A stretch of 10,424 bases of DNA from an uncultured Eubacteriales bacterium (lineage in GTDB: Bacteria; Bacillota; Clostridia; Oscillospirales; Ruminococcaceae), in contig ONLC01000164.1 in assembly GCA_900318545.1 (NCBI GenBank), positions 1-10,424 of the forward strand. Reading direction: 5' to 3'. Below, piece by piece: positions 1-5,919 of this stretch. Below the pieces are notes generated by a model, which was given only the letters and a program-made list of their open reading frames with translations, did not search any database and was not told the origin of the DNA. The number at the start of each line of letters is the position of its first letter. Position 1 is the first letter of the stretch. The position numbers were made by a program, and so were the translations under genes.

Positions 1-1
1 A

Positions 2-145
2 GTTATAAACCGTGCAAAGCTGGCACTGATGACCTACCTTGGCTTCACTGAGCAGCAGGCTCACCGCTACATAGAGAAGGAAGCTATGGATATGCGATGT
101 ACAAAGCTTGAAATATCCGAAAAAGTAATAAGAATGTACGGATAA
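2..145 (+). CDS. C-terminal end of an ANTAR-domain (RNA-binding antiterminator) regulator, partial
   Basis: Frame 2 is open from the window edge to TAA at 143-145 and gives 47 residues. The pattern matches the last two helices of an ANTAR domain: INRAKLALMTYLGFTEQQAHRYI followed in frame by EKEAMDMRC (split here for length), with the usual 'RAK.LM..LG.tE.qAhr.i.k.AMd.r' spacing. ANTAR domains bind paired hexaloop hairpins in nascent RNA and prevent termination. They usually sit behind a receiver domain (AmiR/NasR/EutV type), which would lie to the left of this window. The gene converges with the sensor kinase and ends at a hairpin. The fold call rests on pattern memory; the N-terminal architecture and targets cannot be seen. 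Confidence 0.72.
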   Translation, partial: VINRAKLALMTYLGFTEQQAHRYIEKEAMDMRCTKLEISEKVIRMYG

Positions 146-147
146 TA

Positions 148-173
148 AATCCCCTCTGATTTTCAGAGGGGAT
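148..173. terminator. Palindromic terminator hairpin, copy 1
   Basis: Perfect 11-12 bp stem: AATCCCCTCTGA at 148-159, loop TTT, TCAGAGGGGATT at 163-174. It starts 3 bases after the ANTAR stop codon. No clean T-run follows on either strand, so it is a weak intrinsic terminator by the usual rule, but its position supports that role. An identical 26-bp copy lies at 338-363. Confidence 0.65.
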
Positions 174-337
174 TACTGTCTGTCGATAAACCCTAAATAG
201 TGCGGAGCTTAGCCTCGTCAGGTCTGTACATTCGTACAGACAGCCTCGGCTGGGTTAAGGAGGAGGGGGCTTCGCCCCTTTGCCCCACTGGGGCTACGCC
301 CCAGGCCCCTTTTAAAAGGACTTTTGCAACAAGCTGA
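174..337. repeat. Structured GC-rich intergenic repeat element, left copy
   Basis: The element lies between two identical palindromic hairpins. From left to right it holds: a conserved head GTCTGTCGATAAAC (178-191) and AGTGCGGA that recur at 10372 onward; a perfect 8-bp hairpin GTCTGTAC/GTACAGAC with a 4-base loop (222-241); possible outer pairing of CTTAGCC near 209-215 with GGC and TTAAG near 248-259; a run of mutually exclusive GC hairpins, GGGGC-TTC-GCCCC (266-278), GCCCC-ACT-GGGGC (282-294) and GGGGC-TAC-GCCCC (290-302); and the palindrome CCTTTTAAAAGG (308-319). No convincing coding frame with a ribosome site is present. It resembles a small non-autonomous mobile or REP-like element, or a structured RNA. 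Its family is not recognised. Confidence 0.6.
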
Positions 338-363
338 AATCCCCTCTGATTTTCAGAGGGGAT
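338..363 (-). terminator. Palindromic terminator hairpin, copy 2, after the sensor kinase gene
   Basis: The sequence is identical to 148-173 over 26 bp. On the minus strand it begins 5 bases past the kinase stop codon at 369-371, so it is placed to end the kinase transcript. The tail after the stem is only ATTTC, so termination strength is uncertain. Confidence 0.6.
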
Positions 364-368
364 CAGTC

Positions 369-1706
369 TTACATCATATCTTCAATTATGTAGGGGAGCG
401 ATACCTTGAAGCTTACTCCGCCCGAGGGTACATTCTCTACCCTGATGTCGCCCTGTGCAAGCTCGAGCACTCTCTTTACCAGTGCCAGCCCGAGGCCGTT
501 TCCCTCGGTGGCACGGGATTTGTCGCCCTGATAGAATTTCTCGAAAATCTTGCTGATGGCTGCCTTGTCAATGTGAGGTCCGCTGTCCCAGATCTCGGCT
601 TCAATGCTCTTGTCAGTCCTCATTAGGGAAACTCTTATCCTGCCGCCCACAGGGGTAAACTTTATGGCGTTGTTTATAATGTTCTGCCATATCTGAGCCA
701 TAAGCTCCTCGTTTCCGATGTACATTACGTCCTCAAGCTCAATGTCGAGGTCAATATCCTTCTTCGACCACTCGGGCTCCAGTACAAGGATAATATTTCT
801 TATCTGTTCATCAAGTGAGAACCTGCTCTTTACACCGACAGTTTTCTGATTTTCAAGCTTTGTAAGGCTCAGAATGTTCGATGAAAGCTTTGAAAGACGT
901 GAGGTCTCCGAAATGATTATGCTTATGTACTCCTGCTTGTCAGCCTCGGACAGGTCATCAGACTGCAGAAGCTTTGCAAAGCCCTGAATTGATGCCAGCG
1001 GAGTTTTGAACTCGTGCGATACGCTGGAGATAAAGTCGCCTCTCAGTGTCTCTATGCCCGAGAGCTGTTCAGCCATTCGGTTGAAGTTCTTTGCAAGAGC
1101 TGCATATTCAGGGTCTGAGGGCACACGCACCCTGACCTTGAAGTTTCCCTTTGCGACCTCTGAGGCGGCTCGGCTTAGCTCTCTCACAGGCTGGAAGATC
1201 GTTCTTCCGACAAAGGTAGTGATGACTGTACCGATGATTATGCTTACTGCAAGGGAGAGTATAACTACCAGATTTATGATCCAGTAGGCGCTCTCGCTTG
1301 AAAATGTGGATATATATATGTAGTCGCTGCCGACCTTTTTTACCATGTCTGATTTAGGTATCACGCCCGAGGAGCTGATAACATAGCCCTTTTTGTTCAG
1401 GAGCTTCTGATTGTCAAGGATCAGAGGGTCTCCTTTGTGAAGGATCTGCACATCATAGGCAGAGTTGCCCGTGACCTGCACTATCTCTTCGGTGGTGAAG
1501 CTTGTGTGCTCTGAAATAGTATCAATAGCAATGGACATTTCAAGCAGCTGCTGCTCGGAGTTGTCCTTCATTATAGGCAGGCAGATAAGCCCTACAGCTG
1601 TAAGGGAGATGCTTCCCGAAATGAGCATAACGACAAAGAATATCGCAGAAAGCTTGAACTGAAGAGTAGTTCTCAGCTTCTCGCCCTTTTTCAGCATCTT
1701 AGTCAT
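369..1706 (-). CDS. Membrane sensor histidine kinase of a two-component system
   Basis: The 445-residue protein has TM1 at about 19-45, an extracytoplasmic sensor of about 95 residues, TM2 at about 142-165, a HAMP linker at about 168-220, and a HisKA domain with phospho-acceptor His231 (SVSHEFKTPL). The HATPase domain has its N box at about 338-350 (QNIINNAIKF), G1 at 374-379 and G2 at 402-409 (GNGLGLAL). It should autophosphorylate and pass phosphate to the regulator encoded 18 bp upstream. I chose ATG at 1706 because the in-frame GTG at 1715 lies inside the Shine-Dalgarno sequence GAGGTGAG. G1 reads DSGPHI, with His in place of the usual second Gly. Domain layout and size resemble heme-responsive HssS, but the sensor domain does not prove a ligand. 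The kinase function is secure; the signal is unknown. Confidence 0.93.
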   Translation of the reverse strand: MTKMLKKGEKLRTTLQFKLSAIFFVVMLISGSISLTAVGLICLPIMKDNSEQQLLEMSIAIDTISEHTSFTTEEIVQVTGNSAYDVQILHKGDPLILDNQKLLNKKGYVISSSGVIPKSDMVKKVGSDYIYISTFSSESAYWIINLVVILSLAVSIIIGTVITTFVGRTIFQPVRELSRAASEVAKGNFKVRVRVPSDPEYAALAKNFNRMAEQLSGIETLRGDFISSVSHEFKTPLASIQGFAKLLQSDDLSEADKQEYISIIISETSRLSKLSSNILSLTKLENQKTVGVKSRFSLDEQIRNIILVLEPEWSKKDIDLDIELEDVMYIGNEELMAQIWQNIINNAIKFTPVGGRIRVSLMRTDKSIEAEIWDSGPHIDKAAISKIFEKFYQGDKSRATEGNGLGLALVKRVLELAQGDIRVENVPSGGVSFKVSLPYIIEDMM

Positions 1707-1724
1707 TGTGCTCACCTCGCCTGT

Positions 1725-2399
1725 TTATTTTTTTACCGCCTTGTAGCCCAGACCTCTTACTGTCACGATGTCAAAGTCACCGTTATCACCGTAGCGTTCT
1801 CTGAGCCTTTTTACATGAACGTCAACTGTACGCTCGTCAACCTCTTTTTCCATTCCCCAGAGCTCATCAAGGAGCTGTCTGCGTGTAAAGATCTTGTTCG
1901 GGTAGGAAAGAAGCTTGAACAATAGCTTAAACTCCATTTTAGGGATAGTTTCAGCAGGACCTGACCCTGTCTTTACGCTCATAGCGTCATAATCGAGCAC
2001 GCAGCTGCCAACCGTCAGAGAGTGCTCAGACGCCATTTTCGACCGCCTTAGCACAGCAGCCACACGCAGTATCATCTCGTTTATGTCGATGGGCTTTACC
2101 ATATAGTCATCAACGCCGACCTCAAAGCCCTTAGCCTTGTCCTGAAAGGACTCCTTTGCGGTTACCATAATAACAGGCAGGTCGAAGTTTGCCTTCCTGA
2201 GCTGTCTTGTAAGCTCGTAGCCGTCCATATTCGGCATCATTATATCCGAGATTATAAGGTCAATGTTTGTTTTTTCAAGCACATCGAGGGCTTCCACACC
2301 GTCATTTGCGGTAAAGGCCTCGTATCCGTTTTGTTTAAGAGCTGCCACCATAAGTCTTCTCAGGCTGGCATCGTCCTCGACTACTAGTATCTGGAACAT
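1725..2399 (-). CDS. OmpR/PhoB-family response regulator
   Basis: The 224-residue protein has a receiver domain (about 1-120) with the acidic cluster E8/D9/D10, phospho-acceptor Asp52 (ISDIMMPNMDGYEL), Thr80 and Lys102, followed by a winged-helix DNA-binding domain (about 128-222, ending TVRGLGYKAVKK). Phosphorylation by the downstream kinase should promote dimerisation and DNA binding. ATG at 2399 is preceded by AAAGGAG at good spacing. It is the first gene of the pair, with 18 bp between its stop and the kinase start. Length and sequence style are close to HssR, but that is a resemblance only. A 20-bp box repeated twice upstream (2478-2497 and 2619-2638) is a candidate target. No convincing sigma-A promoter was found for it: a TTGACA on the minus strand at 2450-2455 lacks a matching -10. 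Confidence 0.94.
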   Translation of the reverse strand: MFQILVVEDDASLRRLMVAALKQNGYEAFTANDGVEALDVLEKTNIDLIISDIMMPNMDGYELTRQLRKANFDLPVIMVTAKESFQDKAKGFEVGVDDYMVKPIDINEMILRVAAVLRRSKMASEHSLTVGSCVLDYDAMSVKTGSGPAETIPKMEFKLLFKLLSYPNKIFTRRQLLDELWGMEKEVDERTVDVHVKRLRERYGDNGDFDIVTVRGLGYKAVKK

Positions 2400-2477
2400 T
2401 ATTGATCTCCTTTCGCCCTGATTTTCAGGCTGAAAAATTCATATTATTATGTCAAAAAATATTTTTGAATATGTCCC

Positions 2478-2514
2478 GAAAATTCATATTCGGTTCAAAT
2501 AAGTGTGCTATTAT
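2478..2514 (+). promoter_or_regulatory. Box-plus-extended-10 promoter, copy 1
   Basis: Box GAAAATTCATATTCGGTTCA at 2478-2497, then 11 bases, then TATTAT at 2509-2514 with an upstream TG (TGCTATTAT), an extended -10. The box would cover roughly -43 to -24 and there is no good TTGACA, which suggests activator dependence or recognition by another sigma factor. The start would be near 2521. The downstream sequence can form GAGAAAACC/GGTTTCCTC and AGATTTTTC/GAAAAATTT hairpins but has no clear terminator. Confidence 0.45.
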
Positions 2515-2618
2515 ATATACAGTCAAGAGAGAAAACCACGTATTTAAGCGGTTTCCTCAATATCGAAAAGATTTTTCAGTGTACGAAAAATTTCTCAGAA
2601 AAATTTTGAAAAGCTCCT

Positions 2619-2655
2619 GAAAATTCATATTCGGTTCACACAGGCATGTTAATAT
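2619..2655 (+). promoter_or_regulatory. Box-plus-extended-10 promoter, copy 2
   Basis: The same 20-bp box, perfectly repeated at 2619-2638, is followed after the same 11-base spacing by TAATAT at 2650-2655 preceded by TG (TGTTAATAT). Box, spacing and extended -10 are all conserved while the intervening bases differ. This argues for a functional promoter rather than a recent duplication. It would start transcription at about 2662, just before the RNA candidate. Confidence 0.55.
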
Positions 2656-2661
2656 ATGCTT

Positions 2662-2850
2662 GTAAGATAAAAATAAAGAAGTTTGGTGCTTGGCAAAACT
2701 TAAAGCAATGACGCTTCTTTCCCTCTGCGATTCCCCAAGTCGCTTAAAAAGTTCATAGCTTTAGGTTTTGCCAAATGCCAAATCCCTTTCATAATTCTAT
2801 AAAAATTAATGCTCATTTCATGCCGATAAGAAGTGAGTATTAATTTTTGT
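2662..2850 (+). ncRNA. Candidate small regulatory RNA with a long stem and C-rich loops
   Basis: Strand assignment rests on the promoter at 2619-2655 and the T-run at the end. 2675-2706 pairs with 2758-2789 almost continuously (for example TTGGCAAAACTTAAAGC with GCTTTAGGTTTTGCCAA), with a small AA/CC internal loop and a short mismatched stretch. The tip, 2707-2757, holds GCGA-loop-TCGC (2727-2743) with TTCCCC in the loop, and unpaired TTTCCCTC (2718-2725); a third TCCC lies at 2783-2786. UCCC motifs in loops are a known hallmark of Firmicutes small RNAs that pair with Shine-Dalgarno sequences (RsaE/RoxS, RsaA). It ends in a 19-bp terminator hairpin. I do not recognise the RNA family; the length is like 6S RNA but the layout does not fit. 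Confidence 0.55.
2801..2848 (+). terminator. Strong 19-bp terminator hairpin of the RNA candidate
   Basis: AAAAATTAATGCTCATTTC (2801-2819) pairs with GAAGTGAGTATTAATTTTT (2830-2848) with only G-U exceptions; the loop is 10 bases. The stem is flanked by A-run and T-run, so it could work in both directions, but its place after the plus-strand promoter favours that strand. Confidence 0.75.
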
Positions 2851-2863
2851 CCTGATGCGGATC

Positions 2864-2891
2864 GAGTCCACGCAATTATCAGCGTGGGCTT
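2864..2891 (+). terminator. Second hairpin with a T-rich tail
   Basis: GTCCACGC (2866-2873) pairs with GCGTGGGC (2882-2889), extendable to a 10-bp stem with wobbles, followed by TTATTATTTT. It may be a backup terminator for plus-strand transcripts. Confidence 0.4.
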
Positions 2892-2911
2892 ATTATTTTG
2901 GGGTTATTATA

Positions 2912-2942
2912 AAGGCTTGCTATGCATATCACAGCAAGCCTT
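2912..2942 (-). terminator. Terminator of the asp23-fakA-like operon
   Basis: AAGGCTTGCT and AGCAAGCCTT form a perfect 10-bp stem with an 11-base loop, starting 5 bases past the fakA-like stop codon. On the minus strand the tail is only TATAATAA; on the plus strand GATTTTTATT follows, so it may stop RNA polymerase from both sides. Confidence 0.65.
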
Positions 2943-2947
2943 GATTT

Positions 2948-4585
2948 TTATTCTACCGAGATAATGTAGTAATATACGGGCTGTCCGCCGTTTATGAGGT
3001 TCACATCGAGGTTTGAGAACTTTGCAGAAACCTTGTCCTTCAGAGCCTGTGCAGCAGACTCTGTAACATCGGCACCGTAAAGAATGGTGATAAAGGAGCT
3101 GTCGCCCTTTACAAGCTTCTTGGTGAGCTTGTAAGCGCCCTTTGCAACGTCAGACTCAACAAAGCTGAGCTTTCCGTTTTCAAGGCAGAGTATCTCGCCC
3201 TTCTTGATCGAGCGTCCCTCATAGTCGGAGTTTCTTGCCGCAAACGTTACCTGACCTGTAGATACTCTCTCAATAGCTGCTGTCATTTCAATTCTGTTCT
3301 TATTGAAGTCAGCATCAGGATCAAAGGCAAGCATAGCAGCCATTCCCTGAGGTATAGTTCTTGACTGAAGAACGCAGACCTTTCTGTCAGCGAGCTTTAC
3401 AGCCTGCTCGGCAGCCATGATTATATTCTTGTTGTTGGGAAGCACGAATACAGTCTCGGCAGGGCACTGCATTATAGCCTGAAGAATATCCTCGGTAGAG
3501 GGGTTCATGGTCTGACCGCCCTTAACTATGCAGTCAGCTCCGATGTCCTTGAAAAGTGCCTCAATTCCGTTTCCTGCTGCCACAGCTACAAAGCCGTACT
3601 GCTTTTCGGGCTTTACAGATACGATCTCCTGCTTTACAGCCTTCTGCTGAGCCTTGTGCTGCAGCTTCATATTCTCGATCTTCGGCAGATTGATATAGCC
3701 GAATTCAAGTGCCTTCTCAATAGCCTTTCCGGGATTGTTCGTATGAACGTGTACCTTGATTATCTCATCGTCCTCGACAACCACAACGCAGTCACCGATC
3801 ATTTCAAGGTAAGCTCTGAGCTTTGATGAGTCAGCAGCATCCTTCTTCTTGGTGATGAGCATCTCGGTGCAGTATGTATAGGTGATCTCTGTGTCATACC
3901 TGCCGACTACAGAGGCAAAATCGTCAACTGTTATCTTCTTGGGCTTTTCCTCATCGGGCTCGTCAGAAACAATAGCGCCGCCCTTGAAAACATCTCTCAT
4001 AGCACAGAAGATTATAAGCAGACCCTTGCCGCCTGCATCTACAACTCCTGCCTTTGCAAGTGCAGGAAGAAGCTTAGGTGTCTCTTCAAGAGTAGCCGCA
4101 GCCTGAGTGCAGACCTCCTCCATAATGATAACGGGGTCATTGGTTGAGGGCAGAACAGCCCTTGCCTTCTCGGAGGCCTCTCTTGCAACTGTGAGGATAG
4201 TACCCTCTGTCGGCTTCATTACCGACTTGTATGCTCCCTTAACTCCGAGCTCCAGAGCGTTTACAAGGTTCTCGGCAGTAACCTCAGGCTGATCCTTGAA
4301 GCCCTTTGAAAAGCCTCTGAATATCAGCGAGAGTATAACGCCCGAGTTTCCTCTTGCACCTCTCAGAAGTCCCGAGGCAGCCACCTTTGCAACAACGCCT
4401 GCATCAGTGTTGTCATCAAGGTTTTTAAGCTCGGGCAGAGCGTTTTTAATAGTCATCGACATATTTGTTCCTGTATCACCGTCCGGTACAGGGAATACGT
4501 TGAGCTCATCGACTGATTTTTTCTGTTTTGAAATACTGTTGGCTGCGCTGATGATCGCATCACGCAGAACACTTCCTTTTATCAC
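2948..4585 (-). CDS. fakA: FakA/YloV-like fatty acid kinase, catalytic subunit (DAK2 domain)
   Basis: The 545-residue protein matches the family length (about 550). The N-terminal DhaL-type kinase domain (about 5-200) shows NVFPVPDGDTGTNMS (29-43, with Mg-binding Asp35 and Asp37), KPTEGTI (124-130), RGARGNSGVILS (74-85 region) and VDAGGKGL (182-189). The C-terminal half (about 220-545) is the DegV-like DAK1_2 part. FakA phosphorylates fatty acids bound to separate FakB proteins to give acyl-phosphate for phospholipid synthesis. No fakB lies in the window. The start is GTG at 4585, with GGAGGA 9 bases upstream; no better ATG is visible. It follows the Asp23-like gene by 20 bp, the same order as yloU-yloV in Bacillus, so the two are co-transcribed. 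Confidence 0.92.
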   Translation of the reverse strand: MIKGSVLRDAIISAANSISKQKKSVDELNVFPVPDGDTGTNMSMTIKNALPELKNLDDNTDAGVVAKVAASGLLRGARGNSGVILSLIFRGFSKGFKDQPEVTAENLVNALELGVKGAYKSVMKPTEGTILTVAREASEKARAVLPSTNDPVIIMEEVCTQAAATLEETPKLLPALAKAGVVDAGGKGLLIIFCAMRDVFKGGAIVSDEPDEEKPKKITVDDFASVVGRYDTEITYTYCTEMLITKKKDAADSSKLRAYLEMIGDCVVVVEDDEIIKVHVHTNNPGKAIEKALEFGYINLPKIENMKLQHKAQQKAVKQEIVSVKPEKQYGFVAVAAGNGIEALFKDIGADCIVKGGQTMNPSTEDILQAIMQCPAETVFVLPNNKNIIMAAEQAVKLADRKVCVLQSRTIPQGMAAMLAFDPDADFNKNRIEMTAAIERVSTGQVTFAARNSDYEGRSIKKGEILCLENGKLSFVESDVAKGAYKLTKKLVKGDSSFITILYGADVTESAAQALKDKVSAKFSNLDVNLINGGQPVYYYIISVE

Positions 4586-4605
4586 TGTCAGTCTTCCTCC
4601 TACTA

Positions 4606-4953
4606 TCAGTTAGTCATCTCATCGACATAGACATTCACAGACTTTACGTTCACGCCTGCCTGATCGGTGAGCACATAATTTACCTTATGAATAATGCTGT
4701 CCACGATAGCACCTACATTCAGACCGTAGGTAACGGTAATATGCAGGTCAACTACGATCTCGTCATCATCCTGACGTATCAGCACGCCCTTAGTGGGGTC
4801 ATTCTTTCTAAGCACAGCGGATACGCCCTGCTTTGCACCGTAGACGTTCATTCCCGCAACACCGAAGCAGCTTTCGGCAGTGTCAGATATGAGCTGTCTC
4901 AGATATGAGGTCGAGATACCGATAGTACCGATATGGTTACGAAACTTGATCAT
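4606..4953 (-). CDS. Asp23/Gls24-family protein, YloU-like
   Basis: The 115-residue protein has the Asp23 pattern: a short N-terminal IGTIGISTSYLRQLISDTA helix, then VAGMNVYGAKQGV, an acidic IVVDLHITVTYGLNV strand and a terminal VNVKSVNVYVDEM strand. YloU-like proteins are small cytoplasmic or membrane-associated proteins of poorly defined role, found beside fakA and linked to envelope stress in staphylococci. ATG at 4953 has AAAGGAG about 10 bases upstream. It is the promoter-proximal gene of the pair with the fakA-like gene. The family call is firm; the function is not. Confidence 0.9.
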   Translation of the reverse strand: MIKFRNHIGTIGISTSYLRQLISDTAESCFGVAGMNVYGAKQGVSAVLRKNDPTKGVLIRQDDDEIVVDLHITVTYGLNVGAIVDSIIHKVNYVLTDQAGVNVKSVNVYVDEMTN

Positions 4954-4992
4954 CTATAAAGCACTCCTTTATCCGCATAATTATACTCATAT

Positions 4993-5021
4993 ATTATAGC
5001 ACATCTTTCAGCTCTTTGCAA
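4993..5021 (-). promoter_or_regulatory. Sigma-A promoter of the asp23-fakA-like operon
   Basis: On the minus strand: TTGCAA (5021-5016), 17-bp spacer, perfect TATAAT (4998-4993) with TGC just before it, giving an extended -10. It lies about 40 bp upstream of the Asp23-like start. Confidence 0.78.
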
Positions 5022-5043
5022 GATGTTATTTATTAATAATCAA

Positions 5044-5818
5044 TTAAGGCAACACCGCACTGCCGACAGCCTCTCTGGGGGATCGCCCTATTATCTGCTT
5101 GAACTGCCGTGAAAAATGCACGACGTTCTTGTATCCGCAGGCATAGGCTACCTCCTCGACCGTCATTCCCGAGTATGCAAGGTAACGCTCGGCAAGCTCT
5201 ATCCTGCTGTTAATAACGTCTTTAGTGCAGGTAACACCGAAGGCTTTTTTATAAAGCAGATGAAGATAGGACTCGCTTATATTAAGCTCCTGAGCCATAT
5301 TCTCAACGCTCCAGTCACGCTCGGGAGAGGAATAAATCCTCTGTCTGAGGCCTGCCTATAAGCTCTCTGTAGTGAGCTATATTCTTTTCAGCCCCGTCCT
5401 CAGAGCCTGAGAACACCTCAGTAAGCATCGCCTTTATAAGGTAGCCTGCTGTTTTCATATTCTTGGTGCGGAAAAAGCAGTCGCCAAGGAGCTTAAAATA
5501 CTCTGACACATCAACGCTGTCCCCGATATAAACAGGGGAGTCGAACCGCACACCCGTCACAGCGGAGAGGTTCTCGCTGGTGTCAAACTGCACCCAGTCG
5601 TTCACATATTCGGTCTCAAAGGCTTTGTATAGGTTAGGGGTCTTTCTGTCGTATATAATAAAGGTGTTCGGCTCAAAGTAAACGGACTTTCCGTTCAGAA
5701 CGAACTCAGCCTTTGACTTTACGAACAGGAGAAGATACCCGTCATAGCCGTCGGGTCTGTCAAAAACGAAGGACTTATCGTGCCTGCAGGCACAGCCCAT
5801 ACTGCGTATCTCAAACAT
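5044..5818 (-). pseudogene. AraC-family regulator broken by a 4-bp duplication
   Basis: The first part (from ATG at 5818, GGAGG 6 bases upstream) encodes an AraC-type sugar-sensing/dimerisation domain: 'FDRPDGYDGYLLLF', 'GKSVYFEPNTFIIYD', 'VNDWVQFD'. The frame then runs into a stop at 5315 after HYRELIG. The double-HTH domain continues in another frame to 5044 (LRQRIYSSPERDWSVENMA, then LNISESYLHLLYKKAFG and ACGYKNVVHFSRQFKQ). The switch point is a tandem GCCTGCCT at 5350-5357 (AGGCAGGC on the coding strand). Removing one 4-bp unit joins HYRELI-GL-RQRIY exactly as in intact AraC proteins and gives 256 residues with no other lesion. A near-consensus promoter remains, so this is a very recent null, a reversible slip, or a sequencing error. 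Lying directly downstream of the glucanase, it probably governed sugar use. Confidence 0.88.
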
Positions 5819-5846
5819 AATGCACCTCCGGTATTGCCTTAAACGT

Positions 5847-5875
5847 ATTATAGCACGCTGAGAAACTCTTGTCAA
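5847..5875 (-). promoter_or_regulatory. Consensus promoter of the broken AraC gene
   Basis: TTGACA (5875-5870), 17-bp spacer starting AGAG, TATAAT (5852-5847) preceded by TGC. About 29 bp separate the -10 from the start codon. The -35 abuts the T-tract of the glucanase terminator. Confidence 0.82.
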
Positions 5876-5903
5876 CAAAAACAGCTCCCATGCGGGAGCT
5901 GTT
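5876..5903 (-). terminator. Intrinsic terminator of the glucanase gene
   Basis: On the minus strand AACAGCTCCC/GGGAGCTGTT forms a perfect 10-bp stem with a 4-base loop (GCAT), followed by TTTTTGTTG. It begins 16 bases past the glucanase stop codon. Confidence 0.9.
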
Positions 5904-5919
5904 CTGTCATTTACTTTCC

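Larger units (their letters stand above)
2400..2947. other. 548-base gene-free region with promoters and hairpins
   Basis: No convincing protein gene lies here. The stretch is AT-rich next to the regulator gene and holds, left to right: a degenerate box TGAAAAATTCATATT (2431-2445), two identical 20-bp boxes each followed by an extended -10, a long-stem RNA candidate (about 2662-2850), two further hairpins, and the terminator of the fakA-like operon. Each item is listed separately. Confidence 0.8.

Noticed and set aside
324..626. 100-residue plus-strand frame starting in the repeat element
   Set aside because: It is antisense to the end of the sensor kinase and has no family resemblance.
2402..2620. 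72-residue open frame on the plus strand in the gene-free region
   Set aside because: No ribosome site, basic low-quality composition, and it overlaps the promoter boxes and hairpins; most likely chance in AT-rich DNA.
2708..2758. 16-residue open frame (ATG at 2708) inside the RNA candidate
   Set aside because: No Shine-Dalgarno sequence upstream and it lies in the paired tip; kept as RNA structure.
2662..2850. 6S RNA
   Set aside because: The length fits, but the long uninterrupted basal stem, the short tip and the separate terminator do not give the central bubble of 6S.
2851..2875. tRNA-like T-arm (GGATCGAGTCC)
   Set aside because: The loop differs from the TTCGANT norm and no acceptor, anticodon or D-arm can be built around it.
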